From Syngnathus acus (taxonomy: Eukaryota; Chordata; Actinopteri; Syngnathiformes; Syngnathidae): a stretch of 64,000 nt of DNA. The stretch is from positions 16,485,464 to 16,549,463 of the forward strand of contig NC_051098.1 of assembly GCF_901709675.1 (NCBI RefSeq), in the 5' to 3' direction. The notes below the pieces were generated by a model that worked only from the letters and a program-made list of their open reading frames with translations, was not told the origin of the DNA and made no database searches. Shown piece after piece: positions 45,007-57,800 of the stretch (positions are counted from its first letter, which is position 1; the number at the start of each line of letters is the position of its first letter). The position numbers were made by a program, and so were the translations under genes.

Positions 45007-45022
45007 ACGCCCCCTACTGGCA
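45007..45022 (-). promoter_or_regulatory. CTCF-like core motif in the spacer
   Basis: The minus strand reads TGCCAGTAGGGGGCGT, an almost ideal CTCF core (CCAGTAGGGGGCG). Confidence 0.45.
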
Positions 45023-46184
45023 GAGTGTATACAAGTACTAAAGACAACCTCCAAATGGTTGCGTGTAATTCAACAAGAAGAACAAACATTTATCCCCCAA
45101 CTTTACGAAATAGTGCCGTGTGAGCAGTACTACGAAATGTATTAGATGAAATGTTTGGATAGGGAGCAGACAGAGAAAACAGCCTGCGGATATAACTTTG
45201 TCCAAACAATGCATCAAACCTGTCTGAGTGCCCTCCTCGGCTGCCAAGACATTTTCTATTATTTACACAAGAGTCCTCAAACAACTGAGAGATGTCTTAT
45301 TGCCACATGAAAAGCAAGCAAACAAGGCCTGACAATTATTTAGTAAATATGTCAGGTACTAGATTTTAGAAGCGCTGCAAAAGTGCGCTTGAGTCTCTTT
45401 AGCACGCAGTTTGGTGCTTTTTGCTGAACTCAGCCTTGTGAAGATGAACTGAAATATATACACACATTTCTGTATTACAACCTCCCACTGTGCTCAAGAG
45501 ATGATCGTGAAAAAAACTGTAGAACCACAGCACCGTCTTGAGTATATGCTGTTTTTCTTTTCTTAATGCTATTCTTTGAGGTCTTTGACGTCATTTCAAA
45601 ATGACACAAAAAAGTACATTGTTTAAAAAGTAAATGAAAACCAAGTGGCGTGAAGTAACTGTCAAACAATCTCATCATCCAGATTTGAATCAACCCTTCA
45701 ATGGAAGAAACAAGTCACGTTGAACAGTCATGTAGACACACAATCATCATTAAAAAAAGTACTTATGAATCATGCTTACATCAAGCATCCAGATATCGCT
45801 CTTTTCGGAAAAGGGAATTTTGAGCCCCCCCCCTCCCACACACACTCATTTCTTTACCTGGAGGGAAGCGGCCTACTGGGCAGGTTATCCCGCTCATGAG
45901 ACAACCGGGAACCGTGACAGGATCTGCGGTCAGGAAAAAGGCAATTATGAATCATTTTCAGCAAAGTTACAACGGTCATTGGAATTTGAGCGCAAGGGTG
46001 GAAATGTAATAAGTCCCACTGAAAGCATGAGGACTGCTGCTAATTCAAAATAGATGAAAAAGCCCAGTGGCTGACCTTGCATGCGTTTGCTTCTGTTGTG
46101 CTTGAGCTCCTCACCATCACTAATTGGGAATCAGAACCACCGCTGACTATACGATTTGGCGATAACAAGAATGGTGTCGAGGGT

Positions 46185-46198
46185 GTTACCATGGCAAC
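46185..46198. promoter_or_regulatory. RFX X-box palindrome
   Basis: GTTACCATGGCAAC is a full-consensus X-box (GTTNCCATGGNAAC), typical of cilia-gene and RFX-regulated enhancers. It is far from any visible promoter. Confidence 0.5.
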
Positions 46199-49100
46199 GG
46201 ATGGCCAGCGCTGATAAAAAAAAAAAATTAACATGCACGTATGCAATGTACATATGATGATTGCTCATAACGTCTGCATGCCCATTAAAAAAAAGGTTTA
46301 CTTTGTTCTACAATGATTCCTGTAATTAGGAAGAAGAGTAGGTCATCATATGGAATAATTCAAGTTGATGTTTTTTCCAGATTGCGACATCTTCATGACA
46401 ATTAAATTTGGTGAAAGGAGTCCAAGCACAAGAATATCCAGCAAGGAATGCAAATTATTCCAGTGAGCAACTTGAGTGTCACTTGCAGCGCTTAGTCAGG
46501 GAAATGTGTGATTCGGGGGACCAACTTGAAAAACACACACCAACTTTTTTCTCCTTTGATCAAAGCGTGTCGATCATATCCGCTCATTCGGATGCGGCCA
46601 ACGCTCCTGGATGCTCCAGGTTAATCTTCCCTTCAGAACGCCATTACACACGACCGCCAAGGGGACACTCTGAAATCCTGTCATCACAGAGGCTGCAGGT
46701 GACTTCGTTGGGGCGGATTAGTCAATGTTCTGCTAAAAAGTCGTTAGCCAACTTACCGAAAGAGTGTTTTACTTTTAGAAATGAGCAAGTGGTTCTGGTC
46801 TGCATTTGATTCATTTGAAATTTTCTCCAAAGGAAATAATGGACAATTTATTTATTTGTTCATTTATTTATCTTTCAATTTAAATTTTGATTTTAAACAA
46901 GCAGCAGCTACTGTGCCACTTGAGTGAGGTGAGAAATAAAACAGAGCGATGGGGGCACTGTAATGCCCTTTCATGGCGGGAAAGGAGAGTCACTCTAACA
47001 AATGATGTTTGTGCTCCTCACATGGCAGCTTGACGTTTTGTTTAAGGTGAGACAGAAGAAAGCGAGGCCTCGAAGCACACGCCAGACGTCCACACCAATA
47101 AACAAGCAATCACACCCTATGTAGCTAATTAGCTGTCGTAGCAGCAATCAACAGCAACAGCTTCAGAGCTGCCATGCAAACCTTTGAAAAACAAAAAGGC
47201 CGCTGGAGCGTACATGATTTATACCTTCAACCTATTGTTTGCGATGATCCGGCGGCTTTGATGCCGCATCTGGGTCACGGTTGAAGCGCTATCAGCTAGC
47301 ATAAGCTTGCTTTCTTGCCGTGCCAGATACATGTCAGGACGGTAAAACCTCCGACGTTGACTTTGGTGTGCTTCCTCCCATGACCATAGCGCAATATTAA
47401 ACTCGTCAAATGCAGAGAGCGTCGGGCGTCATCGGGTGACTCTTGTTTTTCAATAGAATGGCACCCCAATTGACAGCTTTGCCTTACCAAGTCTAACAAA
47501 TGCGAACCAAAAATGCAAAAGGAGCGGCCAAAAGGCCACATCTGCTGTGATGTCATCGTAAATTGTCTGTCGCTGCCCATTACTTTTGTTTTTACGATAA
47601 AAGCAAAGCTCTTTTTTGCCCAAAAATCTCAAGACATGCATGATGGATTTATATAACCTAATGTAGACGGAATCATGACAAGTCCAAGCGGACTTGGTCA
47701 TGTTTGTGTCTCAGGAAATGAGAAGCAGTGAAGCGTTTAATATTTGCACGTTTTTGTTTTTTCTTTGTTTGCTACCATTAGCTGTGGCTTGGCCCCGTGA
47801 CCCCTTGTAGGAATAAAACTCAATCATTGTATTTAGTGATCAAGTGCGTGTGTATAGAGTAGCGCTTATTAAAGCAGAGCGGTGAGTGGAAACACCAGGC
47901 TTGAAAAGTCAGGCCAGTAAAACACGACCGGCTGCCATTTGCAGGCTTTGGTGACTCGTCGTTACATGGCGCTTCACAAGACGAAGACATAATCATGCAA
48001 TTCAACTTCGCGGCCAACAAAAACAGACGCACCTTGCTGATTGCACCGCTCACTTCCTGTTTCTCCACCAATCAGCAGCCATCACCTGGACTGGGAATCG
48101 AGGAACACACAACTGAGCGAAATGAACATTCCCTGAAAACACCAATTGTGACTTTGACAATTTGTTCCAAACATGGCACGTTTGAGTTTGAAGCAACCAT
48201 TTTGCTTTTGCTGTGCGTCTGATTGGCCAAAAATAGCGTGCAGGTGATTTCCACCTGAATGAACTCATTCTAATGATGTCACAGTCCATGATAACTCACA
48301 CTTCCTCGTCTTGATGTGGGCCACTCTGGTGGATTATATTGCACCAGCAATCAAAGCGCTCCTGGAATCCAGTGTACATAATGAGCGTGGCCTTTTATGT
48401 CTCACATTAACTGTGAGTCATTGTGTGGGCGATTACCAACACAAAGCTGATTTTTAATGACGGTCCCGAGGAGGGACCACGACATCAATGAGATTCTTGC
48501 CCGCGTTTCAACCTTAATCGTTATCAATAAACGATAAAACGCGTAAGCCATTACCAGCTGTAAATTTTGACGAGACGCTGAGTGGCGCACTCCCGAGCCG
48601 GGCTGGGCCGGGCGCATAATGAGAGAAAGTATCCAGATTTTCTCAAACACTCCATCGTCCAAATGAAAGCATTGTGGAGCTTTAAAGCCAAAGTATTTTC
48701 CATTGGAAGTAGGCCTCCCCTCTCTGCTTCTTCTCTTTCTTTTTTTTCTCGAGTAGCCCTGCTGGAGAAGTGCAGTTGGCAAGAAACACTCCTCGTGCAC
48801 TATTGTCGGGTAGAAAGTGGATTTATGTGCCAGAATTCCTCCTGGACCCAACTGCGAGCACTCATGCTTTCACATGAGAGAGCATTCGCTGTACTTTTCT
48901 TATGTAAGCTCATCTTCTGCAGCGCATCTCGCATGAATTTGTGCCGATGAAAATCTTACGCTGTGCCCGACGATGCAATGACGCAGAACTCTATTGACAT
49001 TGCATTAAAAATGAACTATGAGCACAGCCCCAAAACGGACTCAGGGTTGTCGTAGCCCCTGAAGCGCGGCCCGGTAGCCAGCGACATGCAGTCTCCGCTG

Positions 49101-52100
49101 CGAAAGACGACACCCAGATGTTTGAAAACTATTGCAGAGGCAGCGGAGAAGAATGCTTGATTTGATTACGCTGAGGCAACACGTTGAAACGCAGCCAACT
49201 TTAATGGATTGATTCAGTCCAACAGTAGTCTCTCTCCTGGACGAGCATATACGAATTTATTATACGGTGGTGGGCCGTACGTTTGGAATTGATTGGTTAG
49301 TACGCAATACAAGTTTTTTTGATTTTATATAACACATTGGGTAAGAAAAGCAGAGGCTCACAGACGGATCCTTGAGGTACGCCGCAAAAGGCTTTTTCAC
49401 AAGCCATTGCTCAGATAACACATTAATTGCGCAAAACAAAGTTCAACCTAGCAACAGAGCGAAAAATGGACCCAAAAAGTACTTTTGAATGGAGCAGTGG
49501 TGTTTTCAGATGATTTTTTGCGGGTTGGGAGGTATTTTTCCAGTTGAAAATGAAAGGCTTATCCAGATAATACTTCATGGTTAATAATGGGCTTTCCGTT
49601 AGCGATGGCCGCAAATGTCTTTTCGACGCATCCATCTGCGAGTTATTAGGATTTAGCAATAGAGACGTTTCACTAGATAACAATGAGGCATGATGGCACG
49701 CTTGGATTGCCTTCGCTGACGTTTGCTGACTTATGGCCACGCAGCTTTGGGGAGCGAGAACACTTTTTTCTTTCGCTTTTCTCATGACCAGAAATGTTCG
49801 ATCAACGATGGGAAAGTGTTCGTCATCCACGGAACATCGCATGGCGCTGGTGTGTGACTCATTCGACTTTTGACCGTGGTGTCCTTTTTGCCAAACTGGC
49901 ATAATTACATACGTGGCGACGGCTAAGTATAGCGGCCGACATAAAAAGTGATTTGACGAGCCGCAATGGCTGCGACGCCCACGATACAGAATCCGCCGTA
50001 ACAATGGCGTGTCACAGACGGATTTACGACCCAATAAAAAAGAAGAAGCGCAAATTTGCTGCTGGCAGATTTAAGAGTTGCAAGTGGGAGTGACAAAAAC
50101 AACAACAAAACACAAACAAAAACAGTCGGCGTGGAAATAGGACCCAGACTGGGCCGGGCCCGGTTGCCAAGTGACGACTTGAAAAGACGAGGGCCCCGCA
50201 AAGATTTGGCTGCGGTTTCTGCAGGGAAAACACTTCTCCTACCAGCCATTGCCCCCCCCCCCCCGATCCCCCCGTATTGCTGTGGTTCTTCTAACGCTGG
50301 CGAGGCCCAAGCCAAATGAGAAACAGACCCCCTTTTGCCTTGCTGTTGCCCATTTCTCCCTGTGGCTTTTTTTTTGTTTCAAAGCAGAAAAAAAACTCTC
50401 CCCTAAAATAGACGAAGGGTTCACGTGCCAACGGGATTTGACCCCCCCCCCTCCCCGTCTCTTTCCAGTCACGCAAGACGGCTGGCAAGGAGAACTTGTA
50501 AGAGACAGTAGCGAAGTTGCTGCTCTTCGGACTGTTTGGAGAAGGGATTGTGGGAAGCATCAGTGGAGCCTGACCTGCCGCGAAAGGCAACTTCCGTGCA
50601 AACTGCAGTTATGAAGGCCTTACGGGTAATCCCAGCATGAAGGAGAAGAATGACGGCCTCATTTTGACTGGACGCCGGTTTGGGCTTCTTAGCTGGAGAG
50701 TCACGTCCTTGCCAAAGCTTCCCCGTGAAACAAAGCAGCTCAGCTCTTCGGTGTAAAGATCCACATTCCAACAAGTATTGTGAGATCCCGTTAAAGTGCC
50801 GCAACACAGATGGAGGAGCTTGCCACACAAAGCAGCTCCATTATATCAACTAAATGACACCATTGTAAAAAGCAAAACCAGGGCCTCAATTAAGCCACGT
50901 TTAACTACATTTGCGGCGCAAAAGAGGCACAGAAAGTGCTCGGAGAATTGAACCATGGCACAAAGCTCTTGTACAGAGGCCATCTTAAAACCATTAAGTC
51001 CCCCAACAGTCATTATGTCTTCAAGGCTAAAAAAAAAAATGGACGCTGTCGATGACTTCTAAGTGGAGGGAAGTGTGGGAAACGCGGATGAGGGTGGGTA
51101 CCTCCTTTTATGACAGGTGGCCGTGCAAAAAGCTGAAAGCCTCAAGGAGCTCGCACACTGTTGGACCAAGGCAGCAAGACCCGAAGATGCCAATCGCCGA
51201 ATACAAAACAAGTCATTGATCTCGCTTTCGCTTTGCAGTAGACAAGAGCCTCCTGACCTTCAACAGAAAGCTACGAGCTAACAGTTTTCCAAAATGACAA
51301 TAAGATGCGGAATCGCTCAATCAAAGCGTTGGACGTCGAAAACTTTGAACGCCTAGACGGGAAGCAATTGAGGAGAGTAAGCGCCCTGAGGCTCTTGTGA
51401 CAGCTCTGACATCTCAATAGACTCATGATGGAAAAAACATCGGCGCTCCTCGCATGTAAAGGGAGCGGCCTCCTCCTCGCGTATATGTGCAATGACAGAT
51501 CTCATTTGGTTTATGGCGAGTCTTTCATTTGAGCTTTGAGTAATGGGCCGACTCGCCCTCTTTTGCTCGTATCTTCCGAGCGCTGTTGTGTAAATAGCGA
51601 GCCCCGCTCATGCCGGGGAACCGCGCGCGGCTCATTACCGTGACACCGAGGCCAAGCGTATCATCAGCGGATTGTCCCGTTCGAGCGGCTCCACCCTTCT
51701 TTCCAGTTGGGAAAAAGCTGAGGGGGGAAAAAAAAAACATCGCTGCATGGGTGTGTGCGTGCACTGGCTCACAATTTTGCAGACACAAAAACAGAACTGG
51801 TCCACTTTGACTTTGTCAGATAGCAATGACAGGTGCTTCTAGATTGTGTTATTCATGTCCACTTTTAATTTGATAGACATAAAAAAGACAGACAGACAGA
51901 AAGAAAGATACAGTAGATAGATGAATCCACTGTCGTGTCATTTTGAGAACAATTACTGTGCAGACCTCAAAAGTCAAAATCAAAACTCCATTGTGAAAAC
52001 AAACACACAAAAAATGACGGTACGGATAGCATTGCTTTTTTATACGATGTAGCTTACAGGCCGCTTCGCCCCAATCTTAGGTTAGCTTAGCAATTAGCAT

Positions 52101-53709
52101 GACTTCTCAAATGTTTCCTCGTAATTGGTTGGTTAGATCGGTCCTTGTCAGAAGTGTACTGAACCGCTAGCGTGTTTATCATAACAGGATGTAAGAATAC
52201 GTTTCAAGGAGCCGTGCCTAAAACTGAACAGGAAGTTCATCATTATGGTTTGGAAGCGGCCATTTTGGGCAATACAAGGGCACATCATTCAGAGAATTTG
52301 ACCCATCTATCCATTTTTCTCGCATTTATTCTGTTCATGGACATAGCTTGCTAGCTAACCTCGAGCATACGGCAGACTACACCCTAAACTGGCTGCCAGT
52401 AAAATACACAGCACATACGAAACCAGACAGCTTTTTGCCTTGACCGAAATACGTATTCAAGTTAGCAAAACATTCACCTTTCATTTAAATGTGAAATCAG
52501 AAGCTCATATTGCTGTCGTTTATTGTCTATCTTTTATTTCAATATCAAACTTAAGAAACAAGATTGATCACGTTTCCATCAGAGTTCTTTAATCAGGCAC
52601 TTGAGCTCAAAACATTCCTCTGGACGTGACACACGTTTGTACAAAAAAGGCCATAAGGTACCTTTAGTCGATTAGTGGATATACGTATCTGGCCATGTTC
52701 ACTTGCCACTCACTATTCTTCATAATAATTTACATCAAGCAGATGAAGCTTCTGAGGTCTGCCAACACAATAAATAAGAAAAATACCACCGAATACCAAG
52801 CGTGCTATTTAAAGTGTTCAAGATTTAAATGGAGAAAGTAAGTAAAATAATTCCAGGGATGGAGGAACCGCTTTAGTTTGGACCTTGGCAAGTCTTGCAT
52901 TGTATTATTTACTGTAAATGGCTTATAGGCTGTCTGGTGAAATATAGCTAAGGATAAAACATTCTCTCTTATTTTTGGAACATTCAGTAATTTGCCATCC
53001 TTCGAAAACCAAAACAAACGTGGGATGAAAGACATCGATTTTTTTTTTTTTTTTTACTTAGCAGCAATGCTTTGGAGCTTGCGTTGCGTTCTGTCGAAAT
53101 AGATCTGTTATCTGAACCTTGTGCACGACGTGAAGCGGTAAGGCCGGCCGGCTATGATAAATTAAAGCACCCGAAAGACAAATTCTGCAAAGGCTTCACA
53201 TTCACGATTGCCTTCCTTTGCGGCGGAACTGAAGTCTTTGCACAAGCAGAGAGGTCAAGGTCCAAATCCACTATCTACAATAATTTGCCACAACATCGAG
53301 AAGATCTTCAAAAACACATTTGAGAGTTTACAGTACAAATGAGGATACAACACAAACTACAAATATACAAAGATAGAAACAAGAGATATCTTTTTTCAAT
53401 AACCCTTCGAGACGTGAATGCCATGTGCTTGTGAGGAAACCACATATAAGTATAAAAATATAGACAATGTTTTTTCTACAAAATATTGACATCGCGTTTG
53501 AACCCCCGCCCCCCTCGTTTGAATGTACAAACCAACGTGGACCAATGGGAGAATAAAGTTCGGGATAAGAACAAAGTCCATTTTGGCCCTCTCTGTTTGT
53601 CTTCAAGCAGCCCCACCACATGTGGGGCCACACCACAGCAAAAGAACGGAAATGACACAACACTGCGGTCATAAAGTGGAAGCCCGAGGTTTCAGATTGT
53701 CCCCAAAGT

Positions 53710-54858
53710 TCAAATCCTCAGTTCGGCCTCGTCAATTTGCTCCAGATTGTGTTCCGTTGCGCTGATGACGGATGCCGACGGGCCCTGGGAGACGCTGAAG
53801 GGCGTGACGGCCGGAGAGCGCGCCGCCAGTGGCGACAGGGACGGGGAGAAACTGGGCGACATGGCCACCGAGCAGATGGATCCCTCGCTGCTCAGGGGAG
53901 ACCTCCGGAAAGTGGACAGGTGGGGGTACGTCCTCCCCACAGCCGGCTTGGGAGCTACAGTTTTTGCGCTAGGATGCGCCACGGAGGTGATAAGCGGAGG
54001 CGGGTCGATTCTGGACTCCGCTTTGCTTTTGCGGTGGAAGGAGCGGCGGGGGTGAGGGGGAGCCGTTTCATCCTTTAATCGCGCTATCTCGGTGAAAACG
54101 CTGGCTAGAGGTTGGAACTGGGGGCACCAGTTGAGAAGGTAGTCCCAGTTGTAGCTGCCCCTCAGTTCCTCGTCACTGGCCACGATGGCAGTCAAGGAGC
54201 CGTCCACGGTTGGCTTTCCGTCCTCGGGGAAGATATAATCTTTGTGGTGGGAGACGTTGAGGCCCCGCCCCATGCCCGCGTACCCACCCCCCTCGTCTCG
54301 GTAGATCGGCACCTGCCCAGCTAGCAGAGTACCGTTGAGGCTGCCCATCTTCTTCCCTTTGAACCAATCGATAGAGGGCTCGCCAGACACATCTGACAAC
54401 TGGTCCGCGTCCTGCTGGATCCCGGAGTCGGGACCCCGAGCGGAGATACGCTCCTGCATGGAGGAGGAGATGCTGGACACTCGAGGGTATTCGTTTATCA
54501 TCCTGATCTCGTCGTCCTCCGCCGCCTCGGCCTCCGCGGAGCCTCGGCCGCTGGAGTGCGAGGGGTCCAGGGATCCCCCGCGAGTGTACGGCCCCCCGCT
54601 GCTGCTGCTGCTGCTGCCGCTGCTCTGATCAGCAACATACCCGGGAAGGGCCTGGTGATAAATAATCTCACTCGCGGCTATTTTGCTCTCCTCAAACTTG
54701 TGCAGCATGGTGGCCGACGCCTTGGTTCGCCTGTGTCTCTTTTGTTCTTTCCTCCGGCGCCTCAGTTTGACGCAAAAGAGCGCCACGGCAATGACGCACA
54801 GTATGACTATTATTCCGAGAGACACGGCGATGACACTTATTAGCAGCATGTTGATGTC
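53710..54858 (-). other. membrane helix and cytoplasmic domain of dchs1
   Basis: The helix (INMLLISVIAVSLGIIVILC and following) is encoded at about 54858-54777 and followed by RRRRKEQKRHRR. The tail holds a serine run, EYPRVSSISSSMQERIS, a block NWDYLLNWCPQFQPLASVF shared with classical-cadherin-like catenin-binding regions, and the conserved C-terminus ending AELRI. It lies wholly inside the 2.6-kb last exon. Confidence 0.85.
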
Positions 54859-57800
54859 TGTGGCGAGTCCGAAAGAGGTGTGGCTCACGTCGACGGTCAC
54901 TTTGGTCGCCGCCGTGCGGGACGTCTCCAGAGGGCTGTGGGCTAACAGGTCGAGCGTCATCAGGCGCACTTCTCGTTTGGAGCGGCTCACGTGTCTGCCG
55001 TAGCTGTCCATCTTTAGGGAGATGGCGCCGGATGATTTGTTGACTTCAAAATAAGGTGAACTGGCTGACAGAGAATACAGGACAACACCGTCCAGGCCTC
55101 CGTCTTCATCTCTGGCTTGCACTCTGCCGATGATCTGACCTTTCTTCGCGTCCTCGGGCACTTGAAAGGAGAACTCCGGGGAGGTAAAAACAGGATCATA
55201 TTCATCCTCCCCAGAGACGTAAATCTGCACCGCGACGGTGGCAGAATAGTTGCCGGCATCCATGGCCGCAACCTTAAAATTGAAGGCGTTCGCTCTCTCA
55301 AAGTCAAAAGTCGAGCGGGTCCGCACTTCTCCTGATGTTTGGTTGATGAAAAAGGCTTCCCTTCCATCTTGAGAGTCGTCCAGCATGTAGTATCGCAACT
55401 TTCCAAAAACCCCTCTGTCGTGGTCGATGGCGTGCAGCGTGGTCACTAAGGCATTTTTGGGCTGATTCTCCCTGATACTAGCCGTGACTTGACTGAGTGG
55501 AAAGAAAGGCCAGTGGTCATTGATATCCTTCACGTCAATGCTGACTGGGGCAAAGGCATAGTGTCCCAAGCCATCTGTAGCTTGGACAACAACCATGTGG
55601 GACAACTGGCTCTCACTGCCCAGAGGTCGCTGTAGCTTCAAGGCCCCGGTCCATTGGTCCACCTGGAAAAGGCCCGTTTTGTCTCCAGAGCTGATGGAGT
55701 ACTGCACCGCCCCATTGGGAGCAGAGTCTGGATCAGTGGCAGACAGATGCAGCACTTCCGTTCCTGCGGCGGTACTCTCGCTCAGCACCGCGCTGTACTC
55801 TCCTCGGCCGAAAGCCGGTGGGTTGTCGTTGACGTCCGTCACGCTGATTAGGATCGGCACGCAGGAGCTGCGCTGGGGGATCCCGCGATCCGATACCACG
55901 ACGCTCAGGTTGTAACTGGACACGGCTTCGAAATCCAGCTCTTCCACCAGTATGAGGCTTCCGACCGTCTGGAAGCCTTTGCCTTCCAAGAAGCGCACGC
56001 TGCTTTCAATTTGGAAGGCGTTGCCAGAGTTGCCGCTGGCGATGGCAAAATCAAAACCACAGTTGTCACGCGACAGGTCTCCGTCGGCTGCCTCTAAGGT
56101 CAGAACCGTGGAGCCGGGAAGCTCGTCTTCAGATACGGACGCTCTGTACTCGGACTGATGGAAGACAGGAGTATTGTCATTGATATCCGACACCTGGACT
56201 TGGATGGTAGCCAGTGACGAGAGGGAGGGACTGCCCTGGTCTCGAGCTTCCACAACCACGAGGATGGAGGGATTTTCAAAGTCAAATTTGGTCTTTCGCT
56301 TGACAAACAGAGTCCCTGCAAGGAAAACAATCAATCGCATTTGTACTTTCCTCATCGTTTGGGAACTATTGAGCAGAAGATTCATACCGTTGCTCGGGTC
56401 AATGGAGAAAACACCCCTTGTGGACGACATGACTCGGTAGGTGATCTTTCCGTTGTCCCCGGAGTCCGAGTCGGTGGCTGTCACGGTGACGAGAGCGCTG
56501 CCTTCTGGGAGATGCTCTGATACCGTCACCTATCAGATCCCGAGCCGTGTATTCGATCAATACCAAACAATCCCAAAAGAAGCATGCAGTCCCAGTCATA
56601 CCTGATACAAATCCTGGGTGAAGACGGGTGTGTTGTCGTTGACGTCTTCCACCAGCACGGTCAGATTGGCTTCGCTTTGATGTTTCGAGTCTGACGAGCG
56701 GATGGTCAGCGTGTACCATGTCCTCTCCTCGTAGTCCAGTGCTTTTGTCAGAGACACGCCGCCGCCGTAGCAGTGGATTCCAAACATGCCCGTGCTGTCG
56801 CCATCCAGGTAGAGGGTGTAGGAAAGGGCCGGGCCGGAATCCACGTCATTTCCTGTCACTTGACTGATAACTGTGCCAATCAGGGTGTCTGGAAATGAGA
56901 AAGTTGAGGCTATTAGCATTTGGCTGTGCGGAAGCATCCAAACGGTAGACTCTTTTTCGTTCTCCGCAAACGTCCCTCTGCCAGATGGCACATTTGAGAA
57001 GGTTTTTGCAGTTGCGCTATGTTGTAGACTAGTATTAGTCTTTCCTGCTTATTAGCCTCTGGACCACAGTCAGGGAGCACGGTGTTCTGTTCCAGGGCAC
57101 CACTTCCATCCGTTCATTTTCAGTCCTGGTCAAGATTTTGGGGGGAGGTGAGGCCCAACCAAGCTGCCTTCAGAGGAAAAACAAGGACCACGCCCTGCAC
57201 TGGTTGGCAGTCAAACGCAGGGCGATGGTGAAGAGGGCACTGGGCAGCAATTTTGCCCACGGCAGCTGTGTGAACCGCTGCACTGACAATGACCTTGGTG
57301 AAAGGCGTCCAACATTGCTGTTGCCCGCCTAGACGGGAAGACGGCAAGTAAGACACAAGGCCTGGCAACATTTCCTGGGTCCGCGCTCTCCATTCTGGTG
57401 GCTAAACTCGGCACTCTTTATCGTGCTTGACATGCATGTACAGCCAGAGCTTCCTTAAGAATAGTCTTCAGAGAATGGATTACAGTCCTGTAATTATAGC
57501 CGCTATGTACAAAAATATTCTTGCTTTGCTACATAAATATGAAATGAAAAATTCTCTGGCAAATCTTGAACACGTTGAACACTAACTCTCTCTCTCTTTC
57601 CCATCCAAACTAGCAAAGTGCCCAGCTGGCCCACTCACCTTCAGGCACTCGGATCTCCCGGGGCAGAGGAATCATGGGACTGTTGTCATTGAGATCGACG
57701 ATAATCACGGTGAGAGTGGCGGAGCCAGCCAGTCGCGGGGTCCCACGGTCTGTTGCCGTGACGACAAGCCTAGTGGCACAAAATTGGGGAAAAAAACACT

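Larger units (their letters stand above)
43136..53709. other. 10.5-kb spacer without a supported gene
   Basis: The region runs from the arfip2 promoter to the dchs1 stop codon. The right end must hold the dchs1 3'UTR. I see ATA/TTA repeats at 43248-43280, a poly-T at 44125-44141, a CTCF-like site at 45007-45022, an RFX X-box at 46185-46198, C tracts near 50252 and 50444, and a GACA/GAAA repeat at 51887-51910. The longest open frame (49423-50034, minus) matches no family I know. Blocks around 46000, 49000 and 49500-49950 look unique and could be conserved non-coding sequence. Confidence 0.5.

Noticed and set aside
53710-56529. A single uninterrupted 939-residue dachsous reading frame
   Set aside because: It includes a 72-bp intron (56316-56387) with donor GTATGA and acceptor CCTTGCAG that happens to lack a stop. 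The residues it adds are not cadherin-like.
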